DNA of 33,589 bases from Neoconidiobolus thromboides FSU 785 (taxonomy: Eukaryota; Entomophthoromycota; Entomophthoromycetes; Entomophthorales; Neoconidiobolaceae). Numbering within the stretch: position 1 is the first letter of the stretch; every line of letters begins with the position of its first letter. Location of the stretch: the NCBI GenBank assembly GCA_025603075.1, contig MU626467.1, positions 1 to 33,589 on the forward strand. Direction: 5' to 3'. Positions 1 through 9,870 of the stretch are shown one piece after another. The position numbers and the translations under genes were made by a program. The notes below the pieces were generated by a model that did not search any database, had not been told where the DNA came from, and saw only the letters and a program-made list of their open reading frames with translations.

Positions 1-271
1 TATGACTAAAATTTAATATTATTTTACTAAACTTTTAATTCAAATAAGACATATTTTGAAACAAAAATCTACCATTAGCTTATTCAACTTTAAATTTAGA
101 AACAAAATGGCAAAAATACAGCCCTATATAAAAACGCAAAATCTATTATGAAAATAGTGACAGTAATATAAATAATAGATTGATTGTAGATAAAAACCAA
201 AAGAATCCTGTTTTTTTTAATTTGATATTTGTTTAAGCTGATTTTTACATGTTATTTTATTTTGATAGCAC

Positions 272-451
272 TTATCTCAAGAAATTAACGTACAACTTTT
301 TAAGTATTAAAGTGATTGTAACATATTCAACCTTACATGGGTAGCTCACTACCTCTATATCATGATTACCATGATTGGTGCCAAAAATATCATTTAGACT
401 GATATCAATAGGCTTAGCAATAACATCCTTGGAATTTTTGTTTAATTCCAT
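272..451 (-). CDS. Small ORF or gene remnant, unknown
   Basis: This ATG-to-TAA frame of 59 codons has mixed, protein-like composition (for example PIDISLNDIFGTNHGNHDIE), unlike the low-complexity frames around it. I do not recognise a family. It may be a short exon or the relic of a decayed gene, since the sequence upstream on the same strand soon accumulates stops. No splice partner was found, so treat it as a possible remnant. Confidence 0.25.
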   Translation of the reverse strand: MELNKNSKDVIAKPIDISLNDIFGTNHGNHDIEVVSYPCKVEYVTITLILKKLYVNFLR

Positions 452-2088
452 CTATAAGTGCAAATTTTATTATTCCTGCTATCAGAAGAGCTACGACTGT
501 TTCTCCTAAATGACCTCCAATCGATTATTAAATCGAGTCCGTGGCTACTATTAATAATGCCTCTATTCATTTATATCATCCATTTGTATCACATGCTTAT
601 CTGCAACATATATATTAAAAATGTACCATCGATTTGTTGTCCTGGTTAAATGCTAAGCATTTGAAGCTTATTTATATTTTGAGCTGTAATTCGACCATTG
701 TTAAATCTGTACTAGGTTCTTTAATTTATTAATTTCATTCAAATTTATACAAAAAGAATTCATCAAATGATCGTTATCGTGAGCGAAACATCTGTTAGTA
801 TGAAATTAAATAGCTATGTTTAACACTTAGGGATTAATGAGTTCGAAATGGATTTTGTAAAGTATATCATTGAGGAAATATCAATCCATAGTCCAGATTT
901 TACAAGTAAAATAAATATAGCTTACTGTTTCTAACAGACGACTTATACGCAGTAGTACTTTTTTACTTTTGCTATTTTTCCTTCTCTCTATTTAATACTG
1001 AAAGTGCTTATTCTATTCTGAAATCAGTAAATGAATACAATTACTAGTGGTCTTACTTATAAAACTTTGCCACTCTTGAAGATACAGAATCTACATTGTA
1101 CACAAATCCACTATTCTCTGACCATGAAGTACATTTTTTTTTACTCAAATCGATAGTAATAGCATTACTGGAAAAGACAAATTTGAAAACGGACTGCTTT
1201 ACTTTGTCCACTTTTTATAAAACAATTCTAGCTTGAACGGGTTCTAAATTATCCTCTGATTTCAGCCATATTTAGTTATTTGACTTATACTCATTTTTTA
1301 AGACTAGTTTTCATAATACCATAATCAACATCGCTATAACGATAATAATGGAATTTACCATAGGAGTTACTATTTTGAAGTACTATTTTGAAAGCATGGT
1401 TTGGCCTATAACTAATTTTTTTAAATACAAATTTAAGGTCTACACTTTTATATATCAAATTTATGAAAAACATTATCACAAACTAAAAATAATAAAAGAA
1501 ATCTAGCTATAGGCTATTCTGACAAAATCACTAATTAACCAAATGGAAAGTCTTTTTTAGGTAGAGTTTGAGGGTCGATTTAATCCTAATATTCTGGATC
1601 CCTGTTATAATGGATAGCAGAAAACTCTAATCTGGATTATCTACTATAACAAATTATATTCAAAACCAAGTAATAATATGCTATGAGTTATTTTAAGATA
1701 AAAATGCTTTTAAATACCCTATTAATAGCACTTAAGGAATTTTAGTGATCATATGATCATATTATATTTTATTCCTAATCCATGAATACATCCTTTACAA
1801 TTAATTCCGATAATTATTATTCAAATTCTAAGCTTAAAAAATGAAAAAACATTAGCATATATAATACAATAACATACCTATTCAATATGATAAAACATTA
1901 CTTGTTTCATTTAATAGCTCTAGACAGATGATGAGATGAAATTTAAAACATTTATAATGCTGTTAGAATTTTATTTTATTTTATTCTGAAAATTAAATCT
2001 ATATACTAATTTTTTTAAAAAGAGGATATATTTGTTATCATACTAATACACATAATTGGAGTTATAAATGCTGTTGATTTAATAAAAA

Positions 2089-2194
2089 ATATGGGGATGT
2101 TTTTTTTGATTTTGCTACTTTTTCATTTTTTAAGCGCTATTTGAGTAGAAAGATTGTTAGCAAAATTCTTAAACAAAAAAATACAGCCCCATAT
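2089..2194 (+). mobile_element. MITE-like element copy, 106 bp
   Basis: This non-autonomous inverted-repeat element starts ATATGGGGATGT and ends ACAGCCCCATAT, so its termini are near-perfect inverted repeats. The inside matches the other copies: a T-run, TTTTTAAGCGCTATTTGAGT in the middle, then AGATTGTTAGCAAAATTCTTAAAC. It lies 370 bp downstream of the transporter stop codon. No clear target-site duplication is seen here. Confidence 0.8.
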
Positions 2195-2310
2195 GTTAAA
2201 CAGTGGTAGTTGGATATTTTATAAAGTTACAACTGATAAATGAGCCTTTAGAAATTAAATCATTGTATAAGTGTATATGGTCATGTTTTTAATTGTTAGT
2301 TTATCTATGC

Positions 2311-2338
2311 TTTGAACTTTGAACTTTGAACTTTGAGC
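2311..2338 (+). repeat. Heptamer tandem repeat (TTTGAAC)4
   Basis: Three exact TTTGAAC units are followed by one TTTGAGC unit. It is a short microsatellite in intergenic DNA with no evident function. Confidence 0.85.
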
Positions 2339-2564
2339 TTAAAAGCAAACAAATTTTTTAAAACATTATTATATATCTTATAGATATTATAATCTAAATT
2401 GTATGTTTGAAAATCAAATCTTACATTGTATAATACAAATACTTTGATAACTCAAACGATTATTCTGTTTGCTTTTTGATATTGTATGTAAAAACCAAAT
2501 TAATAAAATAGTAAAAAAATGAACTAATAAATGAAAAAATATTTTAATTAAACATTAGAATGAA

Positions 2565-4610
2565 TTAACAGCTTGTAGGGTCATTATCAGGGCAGGCAAA
2601 TCCGGTTGCATAAATAGTTTGATCTAACTTGGCAATATTAAATATAGCTTGAATAACTCCACCGATACCTTCACCGGCGATTAAACCAGAAGCTAAAGCA
2701 ATACCAATTAATTTCCATTGAGTAGGGTTAACCTTATTCCATGTAAAGGCAATAAGAGCACCGATTAAATTAGCTAATGGAATATTGGCATCCTTGTTGA
2801 CAAAAGCAACTCCAATGGCATTCCAGTTAGGAATATATTGAGCGTATTTCTTGAGTATTGTATTCTTTAAGATAGTTGTAATGATAGTTAATAACCCAAA
2901 TACTAAACATGCTATTCTACATGATGGTGGTACATGTTTACCAATATCATCAGTAAGAGCAACTGCAACACCTTGCCAGGCAGCAACAGCAGGTGCAGGG
3001 AATTCACATTTAGTTATAGTATCATCAAGGATACAAGGATAAGCAGTAGCAAATACCATAAATAATACAACGCCAACAATGATACCAAATACAGTACCAA
3101 CTAATTGAGCATAAAATTGAGATTTTGGAGAGGCTTTAAGTAAATGACCAGTCTTTAAATCACCAACCATATCAACAGCTTGAGAAGCACAAGCAGATGA
3201 AATATTACCAGCAATTAAATTATGAGTTTGTGCAATTTGAATAGTTGGAGCCGGAATAGCAGCAAACACAAATTGAGAAGCTTTACCAATTACACCAGTA
3301 GGATTGATATCAGTTTCACCTGAGGACTGACACCCAATAAATGAAAAGACGAATCCTAAAATACCAGCTAAAACGCCAGCACCAACACCCATACCAAAGT
3401 AGAAATAACAAACTAAAATAGTCATAATAAAACTTAATAATAATCCAACTACCCACATCCATGTAACAATTTGTTCATCTTCTGGTACTGGATCATCGTT
3501 TGAAATACCTTCGAATTCAATACGTTTAAGTGGGGTAATTCTTGCAAGCAAGTTATTTAATTGGATGAAGCCTCCTTTAATACTATTCCATAAGGACTTA
3601 TATTGCATAAGTAATTCGGTGAATGAAGCACAAATCATAATGACAATACCAATCCATAACATCCAAAATTGAACGCGAGTGCCGTCTTTGCTATTACCAA
3701 ATGGCTTATCATGCATAACATCTGGAACATCAGAATAAAATAAAGCTGGTCCAATTATACCCCATGCTAATAAATCCCCAAAAAAGAATGAAATAGCAGT
3801 GTTCATTCCTACCATCATACCTGCACCAAAGAAGGCAGTAGTTAATTGTAAACACCACCCCCATGTTACATCGATATCAAATAATACTTGACTATTAGTT
3901 GCTGTAGAAATCCAATATAATGGATGTAACCCAACAATGAATGGTACAAAATAAGAGACAGCCTTATATATTGTACTTACTACAAAAGACCACAAAATCC
4001 ATTTAGCTTGTACCATGGCATCGGAAGAACCATCAGTATGAAGGGAACGAATTGTTAAAGCAGCAGCAGTACATGAAGGGAAAACTAAATTTTGTTGAAT
4101 AACAAAGTATCTTCTTAATGGAATAGCATAAAACAAACCAAAAAAGGCGGCAGCAAAAGTCCACAAGAAGAACATACCCCAACATTCAGATAATGGAGGT
4201 AATAAGCCTAACCTGAACATAGCAGGAACACCAGCAACAAAGCCAGCGGATAAACCACCGGAAGCAGTTGCAGCTGTTTGTACAGTACAATTTTCTTTCA
4301 TACCAAATTTACCACCACCTAAATAGGATGGTAATTTTTCCATTGATTTAATAATGGCAAAACCTAAGATAGCACCAAATAAAGCACTACCAAATGTCCA
4401 TCCGGATTTTAATCCAAGATACTGATTACTTGCTGCAACAATACAGCCTAATAAGGAACCTACAATAACGCCACGCCATGTAAATTGGGTGTCAATACCA
4501 TCATCTGGGAAGTTGTGATAATCATCACTTGCTATACTAGGAGCATCTTGTTTTATGCTATACTTTTCGATGTCTTTATCCAAATCGAAATCTTTTTCAT
4601 TAGGACTCAT
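2565..4610 (-). CDS. OPT-superfamily oligopeptide transporter
   Basis: This intronless 681-residue polytopic membrane protein belongs to the OPT superfamily, proton-coupled importers of small peptides or metal-chelate compounds. The length fits the family. After a hydrophilic N-terminus of about 45 residues (acidic, MSPNEKDFDLD) come many hydrophobic segments, about 14-16 by eye. Family-like blocks are SSGETDINPTGVIGKASQF in the central loop, DLKTGHLLKASPKSQFYAQL after it, and a glycine-rich GEGIGGVIQAIF near the C-terminus. The DLKTGH block favours the YGL114W/yellow-stripe-like branch over the ISP4/OPT1 peptide-transporter branch. The start is the first ATG, in good context. A TATA-like box lies about 55 nt upstream. 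Substrate and membrane (plasma or vacuolar) cannot be told from sequence. Confidence 0.93.
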   Translation of the reverse strand: MSPNEKDFDLDKDIEKYSIKQDAPSIASDDYHNFPDDGIDTQFTWRGVIVGSLLGCIVAASNQYLGLKSGWTFGSALFGAILGFAIIKSMEKLPSYLGGGKFGMKENCTVQTAATASGGLSAGFVAGVPAMFRLGLLPPLSECWGMFFLWTFAAAFFGLFYAIPLRRYFVIQQNLVFPSCTAAALTIRSLHTDGSSDAMVQAKWILWSFVVSTIYKAVSYFVPFIVGLHPLYWISTATNSQVLFDIDVTWGWCLQLTTAFFGAGMMVGMNTAISFFFGDLLAWGIIGPALFYSDVPDVMHDKPFGNSKDGTRVQFWMLWIGIVIMICASFTELLMQYKSLWNSIKGGFIQLNNLLARITPLKRIEFEGISNDDPVPEDEQIVTWMWVVGLLLSFIMTILVCYFYFGMGVGAGVLAGILGFVFSFIGCQSSGETDINPTGVIGKASQFVFAAIPAPTIQIAQTHNLIAGNISSACASQAVDMVGDLKTGHLLKASPKSQFYAQLVGTVFGIIVGVVLFMVFATAYPCILDDTITKCEFPAPAVAAWQGVAVALTDDIGKHVPPSCRIACLVFGLLTIITTILKNTILKKYAQYIPNWNAIGVAFVNKDANIPLANLIGALIAFTWNKVNPTQWKLIGIALASGLIAGEGIGGVIQAIFNIAKLDQTIYATGFACPDNDPTSC

Positions 4611-4662
4611 AATTATATTTTTTTGTTGAAACTTTTAATTTCATTTTTTTTAAACTTTTGCA

Positions 4663-4670
4663 CTTATATA
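4663..4670 (-). promoter_or_regulatory. Candidate TATA box of the OPT gene
   Basis: On the minus strand the sequence reads GTATATAAG about 53-60 nt upstream of the ATG at 4610. It has a good TATA match and spacing, but chance matches are frequent in such AT-rich DNA. Confidence 0.4.
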
Positions 4671-6535
4671 CTTTCGGTTAGATTATTTAAATTCCCTTAA
4701 TTCTATTTTATTTTTCTGTTCCAAATTTAGTAGATTTTTTATTTAATTTCAAAATTTTTCACCTGATCTATTTTATCAATAGTTATCCTTCTATTGATTT
4801 CGATAAGAGCTAGAAAATAATGGCGTTTAAACGCATATTCGATATAAAACATGAACTACATAAATGAGGAGATATATACTTAATAGTGGAGACATACTAG
4901 GAACTATGACTAAGCGTATAAATCCTATTATATTGTTTTATAAATACCTTAATATTTTATGTTATTTAATTTAAGATCATACAATGATCAGTTGAATATT
5001 AATAGATTAAGAAATTAGCAATTGGGGACATAAAGCAATTTAACTTAAATAATATCACACTGTTCTTAAATCCAGCTTATTTTACTACTCCTTTCTATAT
5101 AAGTGGTGAATTGATTTTCTTAAAATTCCCAATTTCAAGAAAATCTCATTCTGAGTCAGTATTTAGTAATAAATTAAAGAACTATGATGTTATTCTCCAT
5201 TTATTCTTGTTAGTCAAAATGGTATTACATTAATAATATCATGTTAATATATTATATTATGTATATATCTATTATTTATTATATAAAAATAAAATAGATT
5301 ATAATTTATTAATTTAACGTAATTTGGCTATGATGATATTTTTGAATCAAATGATCATATTTAATTAACAATTTTATTAAAGTAGTATTCACTATTTATA
5401 ATTTTTTGGTCATGCTCTTAATTTTTTGATATGAGGTTCCACTAACAATTTACCTTAATTCTAAAAGAAGCTTAGTATGTGTTACTATCTTCGACATTTT
5501 CAAATTTATCGGTAATAAATCGCAAGTTATATCATTTTGAGATGCAAAAGGATTGAGTGATCCTTAAATAAGTAAGGCGCACCGTCAAGATAAAGATTCT
5601 ATAAATGAAAAGTAATTAATTACACTTATAAATAAATAAATAAGGGTTCTCAATAAAGATAATTATTTAAAAAGGTCAAAAATTATTTTATAGCATTTGA
5701 GAAAATTTATTACTAATAGCTTTTAGTTTTAACAACTATAAGTAGATCAATTTAATTCTTTGTGTACGTATATATTGTGAAAAAGTTACCTAATAAAGAT
5801 CATTTTTGGAATAGCTGCATTTCAAAAAATTCTTGAAGGTATAAAGAGTAAGTGATATATTATCTAAATAAAGATTATTAAAGAAATTCTGAAAAACAGT
5901 CTAAGGAAATATTGAACAAGATATCACAAAGAATTTGACATAGAAGCTTTATCCACATTCATTTATATGTATATTGGCTTTTAAAAGCCATCAACACGGC
6001 AAAAGTACTTCCTTATATGAATAGATCTTCAGCTTACTGTAGTTGAGAGAAGATTAATAAATAATCATTAGTCACATATGAAAATGAAATTATGGATATA
6101 AACAACTAATATAATTGGTTTGAATTAGAGTATAATATTGGCATGAGTAGGTATGAGAATATCGCTAAGGTTTGCCATGAAACTCATCGGTCAATACAAG
6201 TTTATATCTAACATAACTACGATGCTAGTTAAGTGCTAACATAAACGTACTTTTGTATATGACTTAGATGAGTTTATAAACCTTGCACATAGATAAGTAG
6301 ACAGAATAAGCATTTGAAAGATACTATATATTTTGAATATTTTAAGCATAGGGACACTATTATTATTTCATATAAAAATAGTGTCTGCTAGAACAATTTT
6401 ATCTTATATGTAATTTTTTATAATAATACCTGTTATATAGACGAAATAAGTAAATAGTACAAACAATGTTTAAAATGATGGGAGAGCTTTCATTTTTAAT
6501 AACAAAACAACACAATTCTTTTAAATATAGTTTAA
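4671..6535. other. AT-rich intergenic region
   Basis: No gene is supported. All frames are stop-dense. Coding-like debris appears near 5930-6211 (+), for example an open stretch at 6113-6211 whose translation contains SRYENIAKVCHETHRSIQVY between stops. No RNA gene is recognised. Confidence 0.55.
6113..6211 (+). pseudogene. Possible decayed coding fragment
   Basis: Frame 6113-6211 has non-repetitive, protein-like translation (NWFELEYNIGMSRYENIAKV, then CHETHRSIQVYI) ending in TAA, with stops on both sides. The YExIAxVCHExxR pattern recalls the start of RyR-type small domains, but the match is short and from memory. I infer a gene relic at low confidence. Confidence 0.2.
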
Positions 6536-6554
6536 TTAATCCAATACAATCAGT

Positions 6555-6658
6555 ATATGGGGATGTATTTTTATGTTTAAGGATTTACTAATAATTTTTC
6601 CGCTTAAATAGTGCTTAAAAAATGGAGAAAACAATGAAGCCAAAAAACATCCAATATA
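6555..6658 (-). mobile_element. MITE-like element copy (tandem unit 1)
   Basis: This minus-orientation copy begins ATATGGGGATGTATTTTTAT and ends AAAAAACATCCAATATAT. The internal AATAGTGCTTAAAAAATGG matches the family core in reverse complement. It is duplicated 138 bp downstream. Confidence 0.8.
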
Positions 6659-6692
6659 TGGGAGTGTTTTTTTTTAATCCAATACAATCAGT

Positions 6693-6796
6693 ATATGGGG
6701 ATGTATTTTTATGTTTAAGGATTTACTAATAATTTTTCCGCTTAAATAGTGCTTAAAAAATGGAGAAAACAATGAAGCCAAAAAACATCCAATATA
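6693..6796 (-). mobile_element. MITE-like element copy (tandem unit 2)
   Basis: This is an exact duplicate of the copy at 6555-6658. Its right end abuts, head to head, the plus-orientation copy that follows and shares the ATAT terminus with it. Confidence 0.8.
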
Positions 6797-6900
6797 TGGG
6801 AGTGTTTTTTTTGGCTTCATTACTTTTTCCATCTTTTAAGCATCATTTGAGTGAAAAAATTATTAGTAAAATTCTTAAATACAAAAATACATCCCCATAT
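6792..6900 (+). mobile_element. MITE-like element copy, plus orientation
   Basis: This copy starts ATATATGGGAGTGTTTTTTT, uses the GGGAGTGT variant of the left terminus, and ends AAATACATCCCCATAT. With the preceding minus copy it forms a head-to-head pair, so the pair could fold into a long hairpin. The open frame spanning 6760-7029 is made of this array and is not a conventional gene. Confidence 0.8.
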
Positions 6901-6919
6901 TTTGACAGATACTTATTAA

Positions 6920-7020
6920 ATGGGAGTCTTTTTTTAGTTTCATCACTTTGTTCAATTTTTAAGCACTATTTAAGTGGAAAAATTGTTAGTAAAATTAACC
7001 AAAAAAGGCATCCTCAAATA
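6920..7020 (+). mobile_element. Diverged MITE-like element copy
   Basis: This is a second plus-orientation copy only ~20 bp after the previous one. The left part TGGGAGTCTTTTTTTAGTTT and the core AAGCACTATTTAAGTGG are clear. The right terminus is degraded to AAAAGGCATCCTCAAATATT. Confidence 0.7.
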
Positions 7021-7468
7021 TTTATGTAAAAAAAGTTTCAATTTAATAACAAACAATAAATAATAAATAATACGTAAGTAAAGAAATAAAAAAATCTCTA
7101 TTAAGCTAAAAGCTAGTTTCAATGACCACACATAACATATCAATATAAGAATTAATAACAAAAATAATAAAAATAATAAGAATAATATATTAATATAAAA
7201 AATGATAATTCAAAATAAAAACTAAATAACAATTTACTTTAAGATTATAAAACTATAAAAATGTTTGTCAAAATATTAAGTGAAAGTAAATTTATAATAT
7301 ATGAAATAACTTTTATTTAGTTTTAAACCCTTTAAATTTTGTTAACTAAGGTTATAGACTATATTATATCGCTTAAAATTTTTACTATTATTACCTTAAT
7401 ATAATAATTGAAAAAATAAACCTTTTAGTTAAATCTAAGCACTATTAAAAAATTGGCTATTATTCAAG

Positions 7469-7570
7469 GGATGGATATATCTTCTTTAGTTCCAATCATT
7501 TGTTCATTTTTCATGTAATGAAATTATTAGATACTTTATTAGTAGAATCCTAAACAAGGGCAAATCCAAA
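7469..7570 (+). mobile_element. Degenerate MITE-like copy (candidate)
   Basis: The order of blocks follows the family: GGGATG near the left end, TTTAGTTCCAATCATTTGTT, then GAAATTATTAG, TTAGTAGAATCCTAAACAA and a final ATCC. Several indels and lost termini make it an old copy at best. Confidence 0.35.
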
Positions 7571-7861
7571 CATTAGAACATAAAATACGAAAGCTGAAAA
7601 TTACTGCGCTTCTTGCGAAAATATATTTACTTTATTATTATATATTTAAATTTTATAGTACTTTTTAAAGAAAATTTAGTGCTATATACTTACATGCCTC
7701 ACAACAAGAAAAGTATTAGCTAGAGAATGAGATAACTTTAGTGATATTTATATATTACTGATCATATAAAACTTATTAACTTATTTATACTAAAAGCTGA
7801 TCTACTACTATTATTGTTTAACTTTAAAAAATTGATTCAAATTTATAATTAAGAAACAACA

Positions 7862-7967
7862 AATGGGGGTGTTTTTTTAGACTTCATTACTTTTTCCATT
7901 TTTTAAGCACTGTTTGGACAGAAAATTTGTTAGTAAAATTCTTAAACACAAAGATACATCCCCGAAT
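7862..7967 (+). mobile_element. MITE-like element copy, plus orientation
   Basis: This copy starts AATGGGGGTGTTTTTTT, carries CATTTTTTAAGCACTGTTTG in the middle and ends AAGATACATCCCCGAAT. The outermost ATAT is mutated at both ends. The length of about 106 bp matches other copies. Confidence 0.75.
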
Positions 7968-8552
7968 AAAAACTTAACTATCTAAAATGATTAAATTATG
8001 ATTTAGTGATATCCCTGAATTAATTTCATTTTCTTATCCAATTTTTGAAAATTTTATATTTTAAAAACTTTACTCAAAATCCTGTAAATAAATTCTCTAT
8101 CAAAAACTAAAAGTACCCATGACACAGCTTTAAATTATTTTATTATAATCTAGTGAGTTTCTATTAAATTTGATAGAAATTCCTAGATTGGTAAGGGTTC
8201 TATTAATATGACCTATATACTACTGATATTGATATTAGTCGAAGCTGTATGTAAATATATACATATTCCTATAAAGCTTCACTGAAAACATTTATTAGCT
8301 GCTTTGGAGTTGATATTGCAGATTTGCTATTAAATAAATAAATAAATAATTTTAATGTTGTAATTACATCATTAGTATATTATTAAGTTAATAAGTAACT
8401 ATATAGGAGGAAGTGATTAACCCCAAAACTATGACTAACCATCCTTATATAATACAAGTAGTATAATAATTTTCATTTGTTATTATAGTTAGTTGCTTTT
8501 TGATTATTTACTAAATTAAATATTGGTAATTCAAACAATATTAATATTCAAT

Positions 8553-8652
8553 AGTTAGGAGTGTATTTTTTTGTTTAAGAATTTTACTAACAGTTTTTCG
8601 AGTCAAGTAACACTTGGGAAACGAAAAAAGTGAAACCAAAAAACATCACTAA
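8553..8652 (-). mobile_element. Diverged MITE-like element copy
   Basis: This minus-orientation copy contains TAGGAGTGTATTTTTTTGTT and TAAGAATTTTACTAACAG, then GTGAAACCAAAAAACATCAC at the far end. The core around the AGCGCT block has diverged. Confidence 0.65.
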
Positions 8653-8902
8653 ATCATGATTTGATATTTCAGATAAATAGACAAAATTTATTTTGTTTAT
8701 TGTTTTTTTAAAAATATCAAATACTAAATCTTAATACTGATACAGCTTATTTATTATAATAATTAAAGTTTATTAGATCTGGGTCTGTTCTTGTTTACAT
8801 ATTTTATCTAAAGACCAAAATTATTATATAACTTTTATTATTTAATTTTTTGATGATTTTATTAAATATTGTGAAATATCGCTTTGTCAGTCCCATGATT
8901 AA

Positions 8903-9370
8903 TTATAGCATAATAATCGCCCAAGCTGTTGTGTTCTCGAGTTCAGAGAAAATCAATCCCACGTTCTTAGTTTGATTTGCTATGAGAATTTCTAGCTCCA
9001 TCCCAAAGAATATTATCTTCTCATTTTGATATTTATACTTTTCATGGTATGAAAGAGTTTGCAGAGTATAGTAGCTCGAGGCTTTCTATCTGAACTATTC
9101 CCTGATATCTCGAACATCCAATAAAGCCACTAGTTTTCTTAATAGTATTTTGCGTAGATTTGCATTAGTATTGTCTATTCTATTTGTCTTATATAGCTTG
9201 TAACCTATTACGTGGTATTCTTCATAATCCAAGTCTATCTTAGTCACATAAACTAAGACCTTTCGATTTATAGTGTAATCGACTCAGCAATAACTGTTCT
9301 TGACTCCAAATCCTGAGCGCCAGATTTTACAGTTGTTGTAAATAGTTATTAAAATTAATGTAAGTGAATT
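8903..9370 (-). pseudogene. Decayed protein-coding gene, family unknown
   Basis: On the minus strand one reading frame runs from about 9370 to a TAA at 8903-8905 with only three internal stops (TGA at 9284-9286, TAG at 9095-9097 and 9086-9088) and no frameshift. The translation has good complexity, for example VDYTINRKVLVYVTKIDLDY, NTNANLRKILLRKLVALLDV and IIFFGMELEILIANQTKNVG. Such a long coherent frame in this stop-dense DNA points to a once-translated gene. I do not recognise the family; the first part faintly recalls DDE-type transposase catalytic domains, which is only a guess. An element copy lies immediately upstream (9380-9484) and may mark where the 5' part was lost. Confidence 0.55.
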
Positions 9371-9379
9371 ACAATGTCT

Positions 9380-9484
9380 ATATGGGGATGTATTTTGTAT
9401 TTAAGAATTTTATTAACAAATTTTCCGCTCAAATAGCGCTTAAGAAATGGAAAAAAATAATGAAGTCAAAAAAACACTCCTATA
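9380..9484 (-). mobile_element. MITE-like element copy, minus orientation
   Basis: This copy starts ATATGGGGATGTATTTTGTA and ends AAAAACACTCCTATAT. The core is CCGCTCAAATAGCGCTTAAG. AATGT occurs 2 bp before the left end and directly after the right end, a possible 5-bp target duplication if the element is taken to start at CTATATGGGG. Confidence 0.8.
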
Positions 9485-9870
9485 TAATGTGTTTGTATTA
9501 AAATTTTTAAAAATTCTATTTTGAAATTTAGTTATAAAACTTGCATTTTGTTTTTATTTTAATAAAAATTAATTTTTTAAACAAAACAATTAAAATGAGT
9601 TTTTTAAATTTGATTAATTACTTATTAAAGACTTATAAATTTAAAACTTGAAATTTGGACTAATTTTAAACTCTGAAACCAATTCGAACATCCCCATTTA
9701 TCTAGAATCATTGGAATTGTTAGGATTATAGAATAAAAATTATCAATACCATTAATACACAATAGCAAATTAATAAAAGAAAAACTGGAAATTCAAAAAG
9801 CATAAATTATAAGGATTGTAGATAAAAAGAATGTATTGATATATTTCAAAATAAAGTTAAAGTATGCCAT

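Larger units (their letters stand above)
1..2564. other. Gene-poor AT-rich flank
   Basis: No convincing gene is visible. The stretch is very AT-rich and stop-dense in all frames. The open frames at 458-649 (+) and 1291-1479 (-) have low-complexity hydrophobic translations without motifs and look like chance. Short coding-like fragments occur at 272-451 (-) and about 1031-1155 (+). One copy of the window's inverted-repeat element is at 2089-2194 and a four-unit heptamer repeat at 2311-2338. Confidence 0.6.
6536..6811 (+). repeat. Perfect 138-bp tandem duplication
   Basis: Units 6536-6673 and 6674-6811 are identical at every base I compared, except for the T-run length at the junction (9 versus 8 T). 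Each unit holds a 19-bp leader, a whole inverted-repeat element in minus orientation, and the first ~18 bp of a plus-orientation copy. Unit boundaries fall in the poly-T tract, as expected from slippage or unequal exchange. The identity implies recent origin or an assembly artefact. Confidence 0.9.
7021..9870. other. Element-rich intergenic region
   Basis: No intact gene is seen. The stretch contains three recognisable element copies (7862-7967, 8553-8652, 9380-9484), one degenerate candidate (7469-7570) and a decayed gene at 8903-9370 (-). A lone terminus-like ACATCCCCAT at about 9689-9698 may be a solo end. The rest is AT-rich sequence without motifs. Confidence 0.55.

Noticed and set aside
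458..649. 63-residue hydrophobic ORF
   Set aside because: Low-complexity Leu/Ile-rich translation without motif or splice partner; probably chance in AT-rich DNA. The same judgement applies to 1291-1479, 6970-7161, 12282-12488 and 13351-13536.
2851..3042. ORF opposite the OPT transporter
   Set aside because: Antisense shadow of a strongly supported gene. The same applies to 4485-4700, which overlaps its 5' end and promoter.
6760..7029. 89-residue protein-coding gene
   Set aside because: The frame is composed entirely of inverted-repeat element copies. It is reported as repeats, with the open-frame question raised separately.
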